Shown piece by piece: positions 11,971-25,400 of a stretch of DNA of 64,000 nucleotides. The stretch is from Aphrophora alni. Taxonomy: Eukaryota; Arthropoda; Insecta; Hemiptera; Aphrophoridae. The position numbers and the translations under genes are program-made. The notes beneath the pieces are model-generated. The model saw nothing but the letters and a program-made list of their open reading frames with translations. It had not been told where the DNA came from and did no database searches. How positions within the stretch are numbered: position 1 is the stretch's first letter; the number at the start of each line of letters is the position of its first letter. Location of the stretch: contig OY740776.1 in the NCBI GenBank assembly GCA_963513935.1, positions 7,656,724 to 7,720,723 on the forward strand. The letters are read 5' to 3'.

Positions 11971-14900
11971 AGAGAAGTGGCTAGAAGCCAGGGATGACGC
12001 GGGCAATACTTGCTCTCACTAGTGTGTTATCTTACCTCCTTTTCTATGGTAATGTCTCTATAGTCCACTTTGCCTGGATTTTCCTTTCACTTGCTTCAAT
12101 CATTTAACATGTGCATATATTGTTGAAGTGTTACAATGTTTAAAGATCGTTATCAGTACCATTTACGTGATTATTTTTTTAAATGCCATTTTTGAGGAAA
12201 GAGAGGCACAATTCACTTTTAAATGCCATCTTTGAGGAAAGAGAGGCACAATTCACTATGGGAATACATACATTTCACTGTGATGAAGGTTGCAAAAACA
12301 AAAGAAGAAACTTTATTGTTGTTTTTGTTAATGAGGCCATTAACAACTAAAAATAACAATATAAAAATATGAAAAAGTCGAGTAATCTCGCTACACAAGC
12401 TTGAGGTCAGCAGATAGTAAACTGATGGCTGGGGTGGGGTTAATCTATCACAAGTAGATCACGCCCCTTATCCTCGTATTTCAATCATCTCCTCACAGTA
12501 CATATACCGGGTGATTTTTTAAAACGTTTCCACCTTTATTATTTGATATATCACAAGCCATAGGTACCCATTAAATATTTTTGAGTTGTGGGTTGGGGGA
12601 GGGGAAGGGGTGATTTTTAATTTTGTACATATGATTTTTAAGGTTGCTCCTAAGGGTAAATAACTCTCCTGTAAACATAATTTGAATAACTATCTCTGTA
12701 TTTTCCATAATATACGTGGAAACTTTAAAAAAAAAATCATCCGGTATACCATAATATATAATATAGATCTTTTCATAGAAATTACCAATAGGCCTAATTT
12801 GATAGATTAAAACTAGATTATGAATAGTGCATTTATTTATTCTAACTTGTTTCAACAACCAAGTCACCATCTGCTATTTATTTATAATTGGCTTAAAATT
12901 CTTCTTCTTGTGTATAAGACATATAAAGTATACAAGAAATATAGTAAGCTAATTCAGCCTAATTTGGCAGTCACCCGTTCTGAATTACAAAAAAAACCTG
13001 AAGTTGAGGGTAAATCATGTCCTTTACAATCATAACCTAAATTTAACCGTAATCATTTGATCTAAACTTGGTCTCTTGATAAGCCCTTTGTAAAATCTAG
13101 TACTATCTACGGTGTTATGCTTTTCTAGCCTATTAGTTGTCTGTGTACACATCTGCTAAAAGGCTGATACCATACATTGATTCGGGTCCCACAAAGATGG
13201 TCATTGCTCTCTTGTTTGCGATGCCTCAGAGGTCTTGGCACTTATCTTACCTGTATTGTGTTGAGACACGACAGCGTTCTTAGGGATACAAAGCACTCGC
13301 ACACCAGTATGGTGTTCACTCAACTGAATCAGGTGCGCCCAGGGCAGCCTGACCCACAGAATCAGAATTCATCTTCCCTGATAACCTCTTTCCAGCTCCA
13401 TGTTAACATAAGATACAATAGCCACTATTTCAATTTGGAATATAGTACATACAATATACCCCAAGACCCAAACATGCCCAATGTCTTGAATTCCTCTTAT
13501 GCATAAAAAGAACATTAAACATAAACTATTAAAGTGAAATGCAGATGTGGGTTGCCAAGAAATTTTATTTGTAATCTCATTATAATTAATTATAATTTTA
13601 AAATTTAGAAATAAACTTTTTTTTTTCTGAAATAAAGTATTTAAATTTGTTTTCAGAGCAAAAACTATTAAAAATGTGGTGACAGTGAATGAAGAATTAA
13701 CAGCAGAAGAATGGAAACGTAGGTACGAGAAGGAAAAAGAAAAAGTTGGTAGACTTAAAGGAAAGATAGAAAAATTGGAGCTTGAATTAAGCAGGTAATT
13801 ATGGTTGCAAAATAATAAATAAGACTGATGATTCAAATAGAAAAAAACATAGAGTTATGTACATATCTTTTTCGGTCAATAGGAAGTAATCTAAAAACTC
13901 CACATGTTTTTTTCCAGAGTGTAATATTTTATAGCCTATTATAGGTTCATAAAAGTAAGTTTTTCACAATATTTTTAAAACTATTGCCTTTACAACAAAA
14001 ATATGTAAAGTAAATATTAAAGATTATAAAAAGGATTCAATACATTTTCTTTCTAAATCCTGTCATATCCATCTAACAATACAGGTTATGTATGCCTGTA
14101 TTAGTGTACTCTATTCCACAAAACCACCATCATAGTCATAGTTCAGTACACACTTTTTTTTTAACATGGTATTCTTCTTGTACTAACAGTTATTCAGGCA
14201 TCATTTCACCTTGATCCTTTTTTATATATTTTTTATTAAATCTCTACAGTCACATTTGCTGGTAAATTGATTGTCAATAATTTTAAAAATTCCTAACACA
14301 AAAACATCAATTAAAAAATAAAAACTTTAGAAGATAAATAAACACGTAAGATGACTTTTTGTGAAGATAAAACTCTTCACTTCATCAGGTGTCGACCAAC
14401 GATTTTAATTGGCCGTTTGATTTGGTTTGAGTGTTTGAGTTAGACTGAAGAGGCTTCAGGTATATTTTTACATTACCCTGTTCTGCGTTTACACAAGATT
14501 TTAGTTAACCACTGTTTGATTATTTATTGGAATGGGTTTGATATGTTTAAACTTCTTCTCCAACTGGAGGTAAATAGATTTTTTTGAAATATGATTCCTA
14601 TTCATAGCCTTTTAGGTATCTGTTTCTTTTTATAATTGATACCTACATTAGTCTGATCAACAATATGATTGTTCTCAATAACATGTTTGAATAGTTTGGA
14701 TATCCGAGTTTCCTCTGTTATTACATTTTTCTTGTAGTCGGATTTACACTTATTGATGAATTTAGATGTTTGCCCATTGTATAAACTCTGTACAAATTAA
14801 CAAGCGATTATATAAACCACATTATTTTAAAAAAGCTTTTATTTTTTTCGGGTTTTTAAATGGGTTAAATTTTCTCTAAGCTCTTGTCACAAGCATATTG

Positions 14901-17900
14901 AAGAGTGCTTTCTTGTATATAATACCTCAGAAAACCCTTTTTTACTTACCCGGTAACCGAAGTGTAAAGCCAATCTCTGTATTTTGACTGATTTGCAGAT
15001 GATACCACAGCATTTGATACAGAAATCAAACCTGTATTCTTTAAATAAATCTCTCTTAGAATGTCTAGTATCCGTTAAAAAATGGCTTACTTGTAATGAT
15101 CTACAAATAAATATGAATAAGATCGGTGTTTTAGACTAAATCGTCTAGCTCTTTTAACACAAATCTGGAAATTGATGATATTGTCTCGTGGATGTTAATT
15201 TTTTTTAGGACTGAAATTAAATTAAAATGTAGGATGGAAATACTGTCTAATAAACTGAATTCTGCCTGTTATGTCATACAGATAGTTTCTACCCAATGGA
15301 AAAGGAATCTACAATCTGTTTATTACGTTTCTCTCACAAAATATTTAAAATACAAAAAAATTGTAATTAGAATTGTCATGTAAGCCTTGTTTGTAAGATT
15401 TGTTTGAGTTTGTGAGCAATAACACAGAAAATAATTAAATCAATTATTTCCGAAATGTCTGGTTTTTTCCACTTTTGACGAACAGTAAAACATAATACTC
15501 TGGGAGAAAACAAATAATTTAACTTTATACGTTATATTTCTAATGACCAAATATATGTACTAAAAACCAGCTAGCTAGAATTTTTTTCAATTCCGAACCA
15601 TGATATAATTAGCCTGTAAATAGAAGAAAGATAAGAGTATATTATGTATTGAATTTTCCATTAAGACATAATCTATTTGGTATTTCATTATTATTCATTT
15701 TAATTTAATTTTCTTCTCTTTCCTTTTTTTATTCGGAGACAAAATTGAAAACGTGGACAAATCTTTTTAAATTACTAAATCTTAGTTTGTTTACATTGTA
15801 TAAACCCAGAGCTGACAAATCCATACATTATGCGTGACTTGATATACAATATTGATTGTAAAGGTAATGTTAGGGTAGGCCTAAACCATAGCATGACTAG
15901 GTGTGGTCGGTTGTTCTTACTTGCATGTCAATCAGTCGACTCAAACATCCAATTGCTTTTCTGTTATAAATTTCCAATTCTTCTGGTGGAAATATTTGTT
16001 TGGTGAAATATTATATTTATTTGTTAAATTCAAATTCCAAATTCTTCAATGTCATGATAAATCAACATTGTTTAACTTGTATAATATTTGTGGTGAAATG
16101 ATGGCAACCTTTTATTCAAAATCTGTATCAGTTTTATTTAATTGTTTATTGATATTAAACATGGTACAATGTAATAGACATTATTTTGTAAACATAGGAA
16201 AAACTCTAAGGACCTCTAGTGAGTACGGGCTTGGCAATACCGAGGGTATTTCACGTAGTCTTGGGTTAGATAGATTCCTCTATTTCAACTTTCCTATCAA
16301 ATCTCTCTTGACCAACTCTTCTTCTTTTCCAACTCTATGAGAGTATTCAAGGGCCAACGGGTATTTATTTTATATTGTTTCCTTTTCTAAGTCATTGATG
16401 GCAGGTTTTTAGCCTTTAAACAAGAAAGAAAAAAAAGGAACGGGAAAAACCCACGAAAGTAATAGTATTTTCTTTTGTCTTTGTTGTTTAAAGGCATAAA
16501 TTCTCTGTTATCCACCTCATTAAAACAAGAAGCTAAAATAAAGACTTCTAACCCTCAAATACTTTAATAATATCAGGGTTGGAAAAGAATAAGAGTTGGT
16601 CAAGAGAGGTCAAATAGGAAGATGAAATAGAGTCTATCAAACCCAAGACTACGTGTTGATCCAACTGGAGTCCCTCATGATTGCCATATCAGTACTCACT
16701 CCTGAGTGTAGGTATAATTATTAGTAAGTAAGATAAAAGAAAAATCTCATAAAAAATTGTAAACTAAATAAAAAAATATAAGACACCATCTCAACACCAC
16801 TGTCAAAATAATCCTAAAACAAATAAAACGGCTATCTATATTATAAACGACAATATAATGTGGTGTTTATATGTGTCTGCATAAATGGTTTGATAGCTTC
16901 CATATATGTAAGGATCTTTCACGAATAGATAGGGACCTCAAAAACTGTCAAAAAAATGTTTTAATGATGGCTCCAAATTAAATTTCAGTCAACTAACTAT
17001 TTAAAAAAAATCATAATCTATACTAAAAACAGCAATATAATAGATATATTTGTGTGTCTACGTAAATTATTTGAGCATTTCCAGACACATTTAAATTGGA
17101 TGTTTTGGCTTTACTCTGCATTATTTAAAAAAAAAGAAAAGTTAATTGCAGACGTTTCAGCCATGTTTCATTCGTTTTAACAAGTCCTATATGCTCTCTA
17201 CGGACATTGAAATTTGAGAGAAAACATTGTAGTATGGTTAAAACATCAGCAATTAACGTCGAAAAAAAAAAGATGCAGGGAAGAGGTCAGAAATCCGATT
17301 TTAATATAGATGACAATCGTCGAAAAAAGTATATATTTCTGTCTGAAGTATATATTTCCAGACATACTAATAATTGCAAATAAGTAGGTTCTAAGAACCT
17401 TGAGAAAATTCAAAATAGCAGTTCCAATATAGTGGCCTAAATGGCCATTTTGTTACGGGGAGAAGTTAAACCTTTGTACTTTAAGAGTTTTTCTAATAAA
17501 ATAAAGTTACTTGTATTCGTAAGTCTGCGTTCTTACAAATTTATCATTGAGTTTACAATTATATTTGACCTGAAGGGCAGGGAATCAGACTCGCTCGTAC
17601 TTACAGCTATTTCTATAACGTGGTACAGGTTAACACAAATTATTCTAGCCAGACATATTTAAAACAAGAAACCTTCTTTTTATTAAGTTATTATTCAAAA
17701 ACAACGATATCATAATTCAAATGAAAACTCTACAAACATTCAATTATGTAAAATACAGAATTTATATATGTGCAAATATTTGTTAAAAATCAAAGTTCTC
17801 AAAACGTTCCCAATTACATCAATGAAGTTTTATGTTCTTATGTGTTTTGCACTTTACTCACGAACAGTTTGTCCAAACGTTTTGTATTTGGTTCTAACTC

Positions 17901-20900
17901 CCAAATACAATTATTCCGCCATGAGGCTGTTGAAATCGAGTCTCTGCAGTCGTACCATGACGTGACTGCTCACTCTTGAATCCAGACAAAGACTGGCAAA
18001 ACCACATTTCTAGAAGACGCTGCTTGCTGAGGATCTTGGGAAAAATCGCTGGGGTTCAATTTCCTCCAAGCACGGATTCGTACAACGACAGATGATTTAT
18101 CGGCGCACACATTTCAAAATTCAAACTTTCGATTATACATTATATAGAAAACATTTAGATTCTGTTTAAAAGCACTTTACACTTTTCCATTTATATATAA
18201 TATTCATTCTGAATATTATTACTCTATTAACACTACTTGTACATTATTCAAACTTAACATTTATTATTTATTATTTTTATTGGTTGGAAGATGTCCCATG
18301 CTTACAATTTTGCTTGTAAAGTCCATTCATCTACTGATGATAAGATCTTTGGTATAGTTAGAGAGGCTTTAGCCTTGCTATTGCAACAGTAATAGAGCAG
18401 CATATTTTTTAGGTAACTGTGATGAAAGAGAATGAAAAGAAGAAATCCAATAAACAAGTTTCAAAATCATGTTTAAGATTTACTCATGATTGGCAAATTC
18501 TCCTGTATGAAGGAAACCAACACTATAACTTCATCATAATGTTTGGTGTAGCCTTATGGATTGGTTTCAATGAATATATTATGGGTTAATTACCTTATTT
18601 TTTTCTCTCAGACAATCCAAATTTCATCCTTGTGGATAACCAGTTTTGACGTTTAAACAGTCATTGTCAGATCCAAAACATTGTGAAGTCGTTCAGCCAT
18701 ATGAAAGTGTCGTCCTATTTTAACTATAACTTCCCATCAGAGATAGCGGTTTACATCGCTTTATCCAGACTTGACTACTTTATGGTGTAGTTGACAGCCT
18801 CTTTAGAAACCAATATTTTTAAGCATTTATTTAAGTGCAACATATATCACGACTTGGTTTTAGCTACTAGGCAAGCAGCATGTATTACATATTTTTATTC
18901 TATAGAGATTGGTGTGATTGGTAAGGAGTGCTCAGAAAGTTGGGTCTGGGTAGAATAAGCAAGTGGAAAAAATTGTTAAATATGATGTCAAAGGAGACAG
19001 TGATTGCTTCATGTTTCTTATCACTCAAGAGGGAAAGTAATTGCCCAGCTAGCAAGACCACATTACACATTAAGACATCATCACTCTTCATTAGCCTACG
19101 TCGCAAGTTCAAGATTTCTATGAAAATAATAACTTAACCCTAGTGATACTCAAGTGAACCTGCAATTTACAGCGAGATTACAATCGCCAGCTATACTAAT
19201 TTTATTGCATTTATTTATCTTCTTTTCTTAAAAAATAAAATAATGTCCTAAATCAAACAAACAAATTTATGCACGAGTTGAAAATGTGACACAGTAAACT
19301 CAATTCAGAAGTAAAAATAAATTAAAGTAAAACACAATTAGCAATTTGAATCACTGTCAAACAATTTTTGTATGTTATTAACCCTTTGCACTCGAATGGC
19401 CAGTAGCACTGGCCACGCCAAAGTTGTAGACAGCTCGCATTTGTTTTGTCCTTGCCGCTCGGTTGGCCAGTACAGCTGGCCGCGCTACTGTCATTGACAA
19501 CTCGGCAGCCATATTTGTTGTTCTCTCGCCAGCTCGGAATTATTTTTAAATGACTTCTGTGTTATTTACACACTCATAGTAATTATTGTATAAAGAACAA
19601 GTAAAGTTTAATTAAAATTTTTTCATTTATAGTTACTAATACTAAGATAAACATACGTTTGGGAAATGTAACTTTTATATATGTATATTTTTAACACACA
19701 TAACTAAATAAGTTGTTATAAAGTAGGACTTTACAGTCATGTTATATTCATACATAAACTATTTTACATTTAAAGATCAATTAAAATTTTTTTATTTATA
19801 CTTACGGTACTAATACTATTTACAAATATTTACAAAATAAAACACTTTACAAGCTGGTTAACAACATAAAATGTAAGACAGTTAAATCACATACACACTG
19901 CAATGTCATTCACTGAACTAATTTACTCGTATAACCTTACTGTATGCACTGTTTGCCGCGAAAAAAATGAAAACATGTGATTATTTAGTTCAAGAGTTGT
20001 TCGATAGGTTTCAGTACTCACCAGACATTATAACACAAATAAAATATTAGAAAATATCATATTTGTCTAGTGGCCAGTGGTACTGGCCATTCGAGCGATA
20101 GACGTATTCTATCTTGGCCAGTACTTCTGGACATACGAGTTGTTAGGACATTATAGCAAAAATGAATACGAGCTGACACGCAAATGGCAGTGGCCAGTAC
20201 AGCTGGCCATCTGAGCGACGAGGACAAACTATAAATACCGTCTTCGAACGCAAAGGGTTAAAAGGATACAAAACCGTGACTACCTGTATAACTATGTTTA
20301 ATTTTCTTTTTCTTTTTTAAAGAAAAGACACAGATTGCTTTAAAAGTGTATGAAATCAAATTAACAAATAAAAGTTCTTTACTTTCTCTGTGTATGTTTT
20401 TGAATAAATTTATAATCTCAGTTTTTTTAAATCTCATTTTTTTCTTCTTTAGTATTTGGTTTACTAATATAAAATAACTTTTAAGAAGACAAAATCTTTG
20501 ATTGTTAAATAAATACAAAATGGATATTGTGATTCAGGTGGCGTGGAGGAGAGACAGTAAACCCAGAGGAGCAAGTTAATCTACAGGAACCTCTTGAAGT
20601 GACCACTCCTGTTGCTCCTGTACCTGAAACAAAGAAAGGTGAGTCTTTCATTTAGTCAAAATTATATCTAGAAATCAGAAAACTGCGTTAAGCATAAATA
20701 TATTAAAGTCTTGAACAAAATTCAAACGTATTTTTCTTATGGTGAGTACCCACAAATTTAGAGTTATTAAAAAATATGTTTGAAGATACAGTCGAAATGT
20801 TGTCACATATCAAATATAAATCAATATACTATCAATATTGAATTTTGTTGCTGTTTCAATGCACAGTAGAACATTTTTTTTTTTTTTTTTTTTGATACTT

Positions 20901-22387
20901 TTTTACGCACAGTAGAGTGATTTGGATTCTATTAGTGTGGCTGAATACGTAATGCAACACTACGCCCCCACTCTTGCAACAGCAGATGTAACTGTGTGCC
21001 TACGAAACTTGTTTCGAAACTGATTTTCAACTATTAATTTGCAGAAATTGCTGTGTTCATCGTTACGTTTCTGAGTACTATATACTAATTATTGGTTATA
21101 ATATTATATTTATTTTATTTTAATATATTATTTTCTACATATTATAATCATATAATAATAATAAACTTTATTCATATCATTGTACTATTACAACTTAAAT
21201 GAAGTCAATACAAAATCAATTTTCACTACAAACTAACATCATGTATATTTATATTATACAACTACAGCAATATCATTTATGCTATTTCATTACTTCAATT
21301 CAAAATATTCCTCAATAGAATACAGTGGTTTTGAGATTATATATTTCTTTAATATAATCTTTTAAATCGATCTTTATTATTTCCCTTTTTTATTTCTATT
21401 GGTAGCCTATTTATAAATTTACAACCGATGTATAAGTTGGTTTTTTAAAAAAGAATTTCAGTTTATGAGACTGTCCAGTATTTCAAAATTATCTCTACTT
21501 CTGATCAAATCTAGAATTTAATTTAGTATATACATATATATAGTGTCTAAAATATATATGCGGTGAAAATTGTCGTTATGTTTAAGTTCTTAAATTGTTC
21601 CTTAATATATAATAATATATATATATTCTTGTTTGTAATACACTCATATTAATTGTGGTAAAACATTCTCTGTGTTCATCGTTACATTTGTGAGTGGTGA
21701 AAACTAAACACTAGTTTTTCATTATAACATACTTGCATTTGTGTTTCAATATTCATGTTTCGTATATACATTTTTGATATTTTTTATACATTTTATACGA
21801 TTAGTGAAAACATCAACTGAGCATTCCAGATCCTGACATGCACAAACTCCTTTATCTGTTAAACTACCACCAAAAAGTGGCGCCCACCGTGTTCCAAAGT
21901 AAAGATCAAGGCAAAAGACATTAACCACTTTTGTAACTGATAATAGCTACAAATTACTCAAACAATAGTGAATTTTGCTGTAACATTGACAAGCAATAAT
22001 ATATGATTAAGTTCTTAGTGTAATTTAATTATCTCATATCATACACGCCTTTCAATAAATAAAATCAATTTAAGGCAATCCTCTGGTTCAAATCATGTGT
22101 TCAATTTGTGACGGATTATGGTGAGATTTAACTCTTTTAAAATTTTTTTTTATTTCCTCTTATTTTTTATTTTTAGGGTATGATGGTGTTAAAAATACAA
22201 AAACAAAAATCAGATATTGTCTATTTTTTCTACAAAAATTCAAACATGTTACCCTTACGATAGTTTAAATGTTGGAAAAATTTGTTTTTAAAAATTATTA
22301 TTTATATAAAACTCCTTTAGGGTTTTAGGATCAACCGTATGAAATGATCTAACAAAAAATGAAGTAGGTTGCTCAACCATTTACAAA

Positions 22388-22461
<74 letters not shown>

Positions 22462-25400
22462 CTACTCATGTTTCTCTCATGTTTTAGGTGTTCAAAACCA
22501 GTTTAAAGTAACAACTTTTATTATTTATATTGGTAGTTATTTTGGTTTCCCTTGTCATGCTAATTTTTGTGTTTTGCATTTACAAGCATTTATGTTAACG
22601 CTCATAAGTCATTAACTATTTGTCCTGAAATACCGAAACAAAAAAAAAAAACCTTGTTGTAGGTACTTTTCCATAATATAAAATTAGTTATATGTAAATT
22701 TTGTCTTACCTTCTTTTTATGAGAAAATTCGAGCTAAAGTTGTATTTAAAAGACAAATAATTTATTCTTTTCAAACATTTTTTTTTCTTAGTGAAGGAAT
22801 GTATACAGGTTAATATTTTGTGTGGATGTAGTTATATATTAGTAGTTTTGCCGAAATAAATATCATTAATAATACTTGTATACTTTAAAACAATTTTTTA
22901 TAATGATTTGTTTCAAATTCTGTCAATTATAGGCCCCTATTTCCCTGATCGGGCTGGTTATAAAATTCTGAAACTTAAAGTATTTTTGTATTTAAATGTG
23001 AAAAATAAAAAATCATCTTGTATATTGAATTAGTAAAAAAGTTATGCCATCTTAAAAATCAAGATAAACTGTGTCAAAAGAGGATACGTTTTTGCATATC
23101 TTATCACTGTATGATATTGATATTGTGATTGGAGTTTTATCTTGGAGGATCATATAGTACACACAACATGGTCAAAACTGTCAAATAATATAATTTTACT
23201 GTTTATAACAACTTAAACCTATGTTAATATTTATTTACAAATTGATTTAAGATAAGTTAGATTGCCTAAAAAAATACTGTGTTACCGTACATCATACATA
23301 TGAGAGTTTTTGGATCTTGAAGAAAAATGTATTAAGAGCTTGGAAATGTCTTCACACAATGTTTAAGAAATGTGATGTGAACTACCAGTAATTGTCGATA
23401 ACTCTTGAGGTTTCAGTTTTTTTTTAAATATTCTTTATTGGAACCCATACTTTATTCGTTTCTGATCACTTAAAAGATGTGCAAGGTACAGCAGAATGAA
23501 AGAAATGAACACAAATGTCATTGTTTCTGGGCTTACCACTTCACCAAGCCACCAACGCTCATCGTAAACACAATGAGCAATAACATTTTTTTCCTTGAGA
23601 ATTAGTGGTGCTATCTTGAACAGTGAGTGTTCTTCAAAGCTATTTATGTTTGAAACATTATAGCAGCTCATAATTTCTCAGATATTGGGATGAACATGTG
23701 AAAACTTCTTGTTTTTATAAAAGACATGAGTCAAATCTTTGTTCAAGATCGTTTAATGTAAAAGTTTTAAACCATCATTGAATTGAAATAATGTGCCAAT
23801 ATTATCAAATTATAATAGTTTCAAATACCCAGAAATGCCAACATATCTGCCTAAATTAGATTCAGGGCGGCTTATCTCTCCACTCATACAATTTATTTTT
23901 GTTGTTGTTTAAAAGTGAAAAATCTCTGTTATCATCATATTATATAAAAAAAGAAGGTAAAATAAATACCCCTAGCCCTTAAATACTCTAGTAGCATCAG
24001 GGTCGGAAAAGAACAATAGTTGGTCAATACCTGATAAGAATGATAAAATAGAGGGATCTAACGCAAGACTATGTGATAAAGTGTAGATACAGCTAGACTA
24101 TGTTTCCTCAGATTGCCAAGACTGTGCTCACTATAGTGAGCCCCTAAGGGCCGCGTACTATTTATGCAAATACGATGTTTGCAACAAGCACAATTTCAAT
24201 TTGAAATTTTTTAACAAGTAATCAATGTCCCCATGTGGGTTTATTCCTTGTTTAAAGGAAAACACTTCTCAGTCATCATCGACCCCTAGCCCTCGAATAC
24301 TTAATGTCAAGACCGGTATCTAACCCAAGACAACATGAAAATATGTGTAAATCTAACTAGGGTCCCTCGGGATTGCCAAGCCTCCCATATTGGTAAATAC
24401 CAAGGTTATTTCTTTGCTAAGAAATATAAATTCCTGGTATGTATTTAGATTTTGTGTAAGTTTCCATTTTGTAGTATGTATTGTAAAATACACAGTTATT
24501 TTTCTTCATGATATAAATATGTAACTTTATCCAAACTATGTCTGTATGAGAAAGTAACAATATACTTTAAAAATATAGGCTAGTAGTTTTATATATATAT
24601 ATATATATATATACGATTAAGAAAGTTAATGCACAATTTTATCTAATCTCTTCAACAAGTCCTATACCATTTTTTTGTCTTATAAGTCTTGTGTTTATTT
24701 TGCAGAAGTACTATTAGGTCCAATACCTGCAACTCCAGGTGGTGGTATTATGATGGGTTCATTGTCTAATGAAGAAAGACAGAAATTGGAAGAGGAACGC
24801 GAGAGGTTATACCAACAGTTGGATGAAAAAGACGAGGAAATCAACCAACAGTCACAGTATGCAGAGAAGCTCAAGGAGCAAATGATGGAACAGGAAGAGG
24901 TGAGTTTTAGGCCTCTATCGACTGTGTTGAGTGTGAGGAAACCAATCACTTAACTGTGAAATTCATAGCTCACACTTCTCAGTTCCTTACTAGAACTAGA
25001 TCACAGTGCAACCTCAGTGGTTATTACATTTTTGTTAGTTGGTGTATGTTAAATAAACTATATGACTTGGTTAAATACCATTTGATAATAAATTCTGTAT
25101 ATTATTAAAAACAATTTTAACTAGTTTTTAAATACCAGTTTTTTTCTGTTTAATAGAATTTCAATTCTTTTCAATAATTTATTTAATTCAAATTTCTTAA
25201 TAGAATGATCTGACTTAAATGTATTATTTTATTACAGCTGATCACTTCAACCCGAAGAGATTATGAACTCTTACAGCAAGAAATGAATCGTATTACACAA
25301 GAGAATGAAAGTGCAAAGGAAGAAGTGAAAGAAGTGTTGCAGGCTTTAGAAGAACTTGCTGTTAATTACGATCAAAAATCACAGGAAGTTGAAACTAAAA

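Larger units (their letters stand above)
11830..13656. other. Khc intron (1827 bases)
   Basis: Holds a TA microsatellite, a 40-bp tandem duplication at 12181-12257, a 238-bp miniature inverted-repeat element at 12507-12744 and otherwise unassigned sequence. The stretch 13170-13370 is less AT-rich than its surroundings, but I recognise nothing in it. Confidence 0.85.
13795..20537. other. Khc intron (6743 bases)
   Basis: Holds a Penelope-like remnant (14340-14800, minus), a LINE reverse transcriptase fragment (14985-15385, plus), an inverted pair of repeat family A (16205-16705), an unassigned degenerate frame at 17770-18120, and a piggyBac-like element (19378-20261). Positions 16740-17760 and 18320-19370 contain nothing I can classify. 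Confidence 0.85.
20639..24705. other. Khc intron (4067 bases)
   Basis: Contains a T-run at about 20875-20894, a LINE 3' remnant on the minus strand (21290-21490), a TA microsatellite (22396-22458), and repeat family A copies at 23900-24150 and 24240-24390. The rest, including 22460-23880, shows nothing recognisable. Confidence 0.85.

Noticed and set aside
13369..13836. 155-codon minus-strand frame
   Set aside because: It overlaps the Khc neck exon on the opposite strand and is Ser/Phe/Leu-rich, as expected for the complement of a charged coiled coil and AT-rich intron.
15903..16340. 145-codon plus-strand frame
   Set aside because: No recognisable domain; its 3' part is repeat family A, and the composition (Phe, Asn, Leu) fits translated AT-rich intron.
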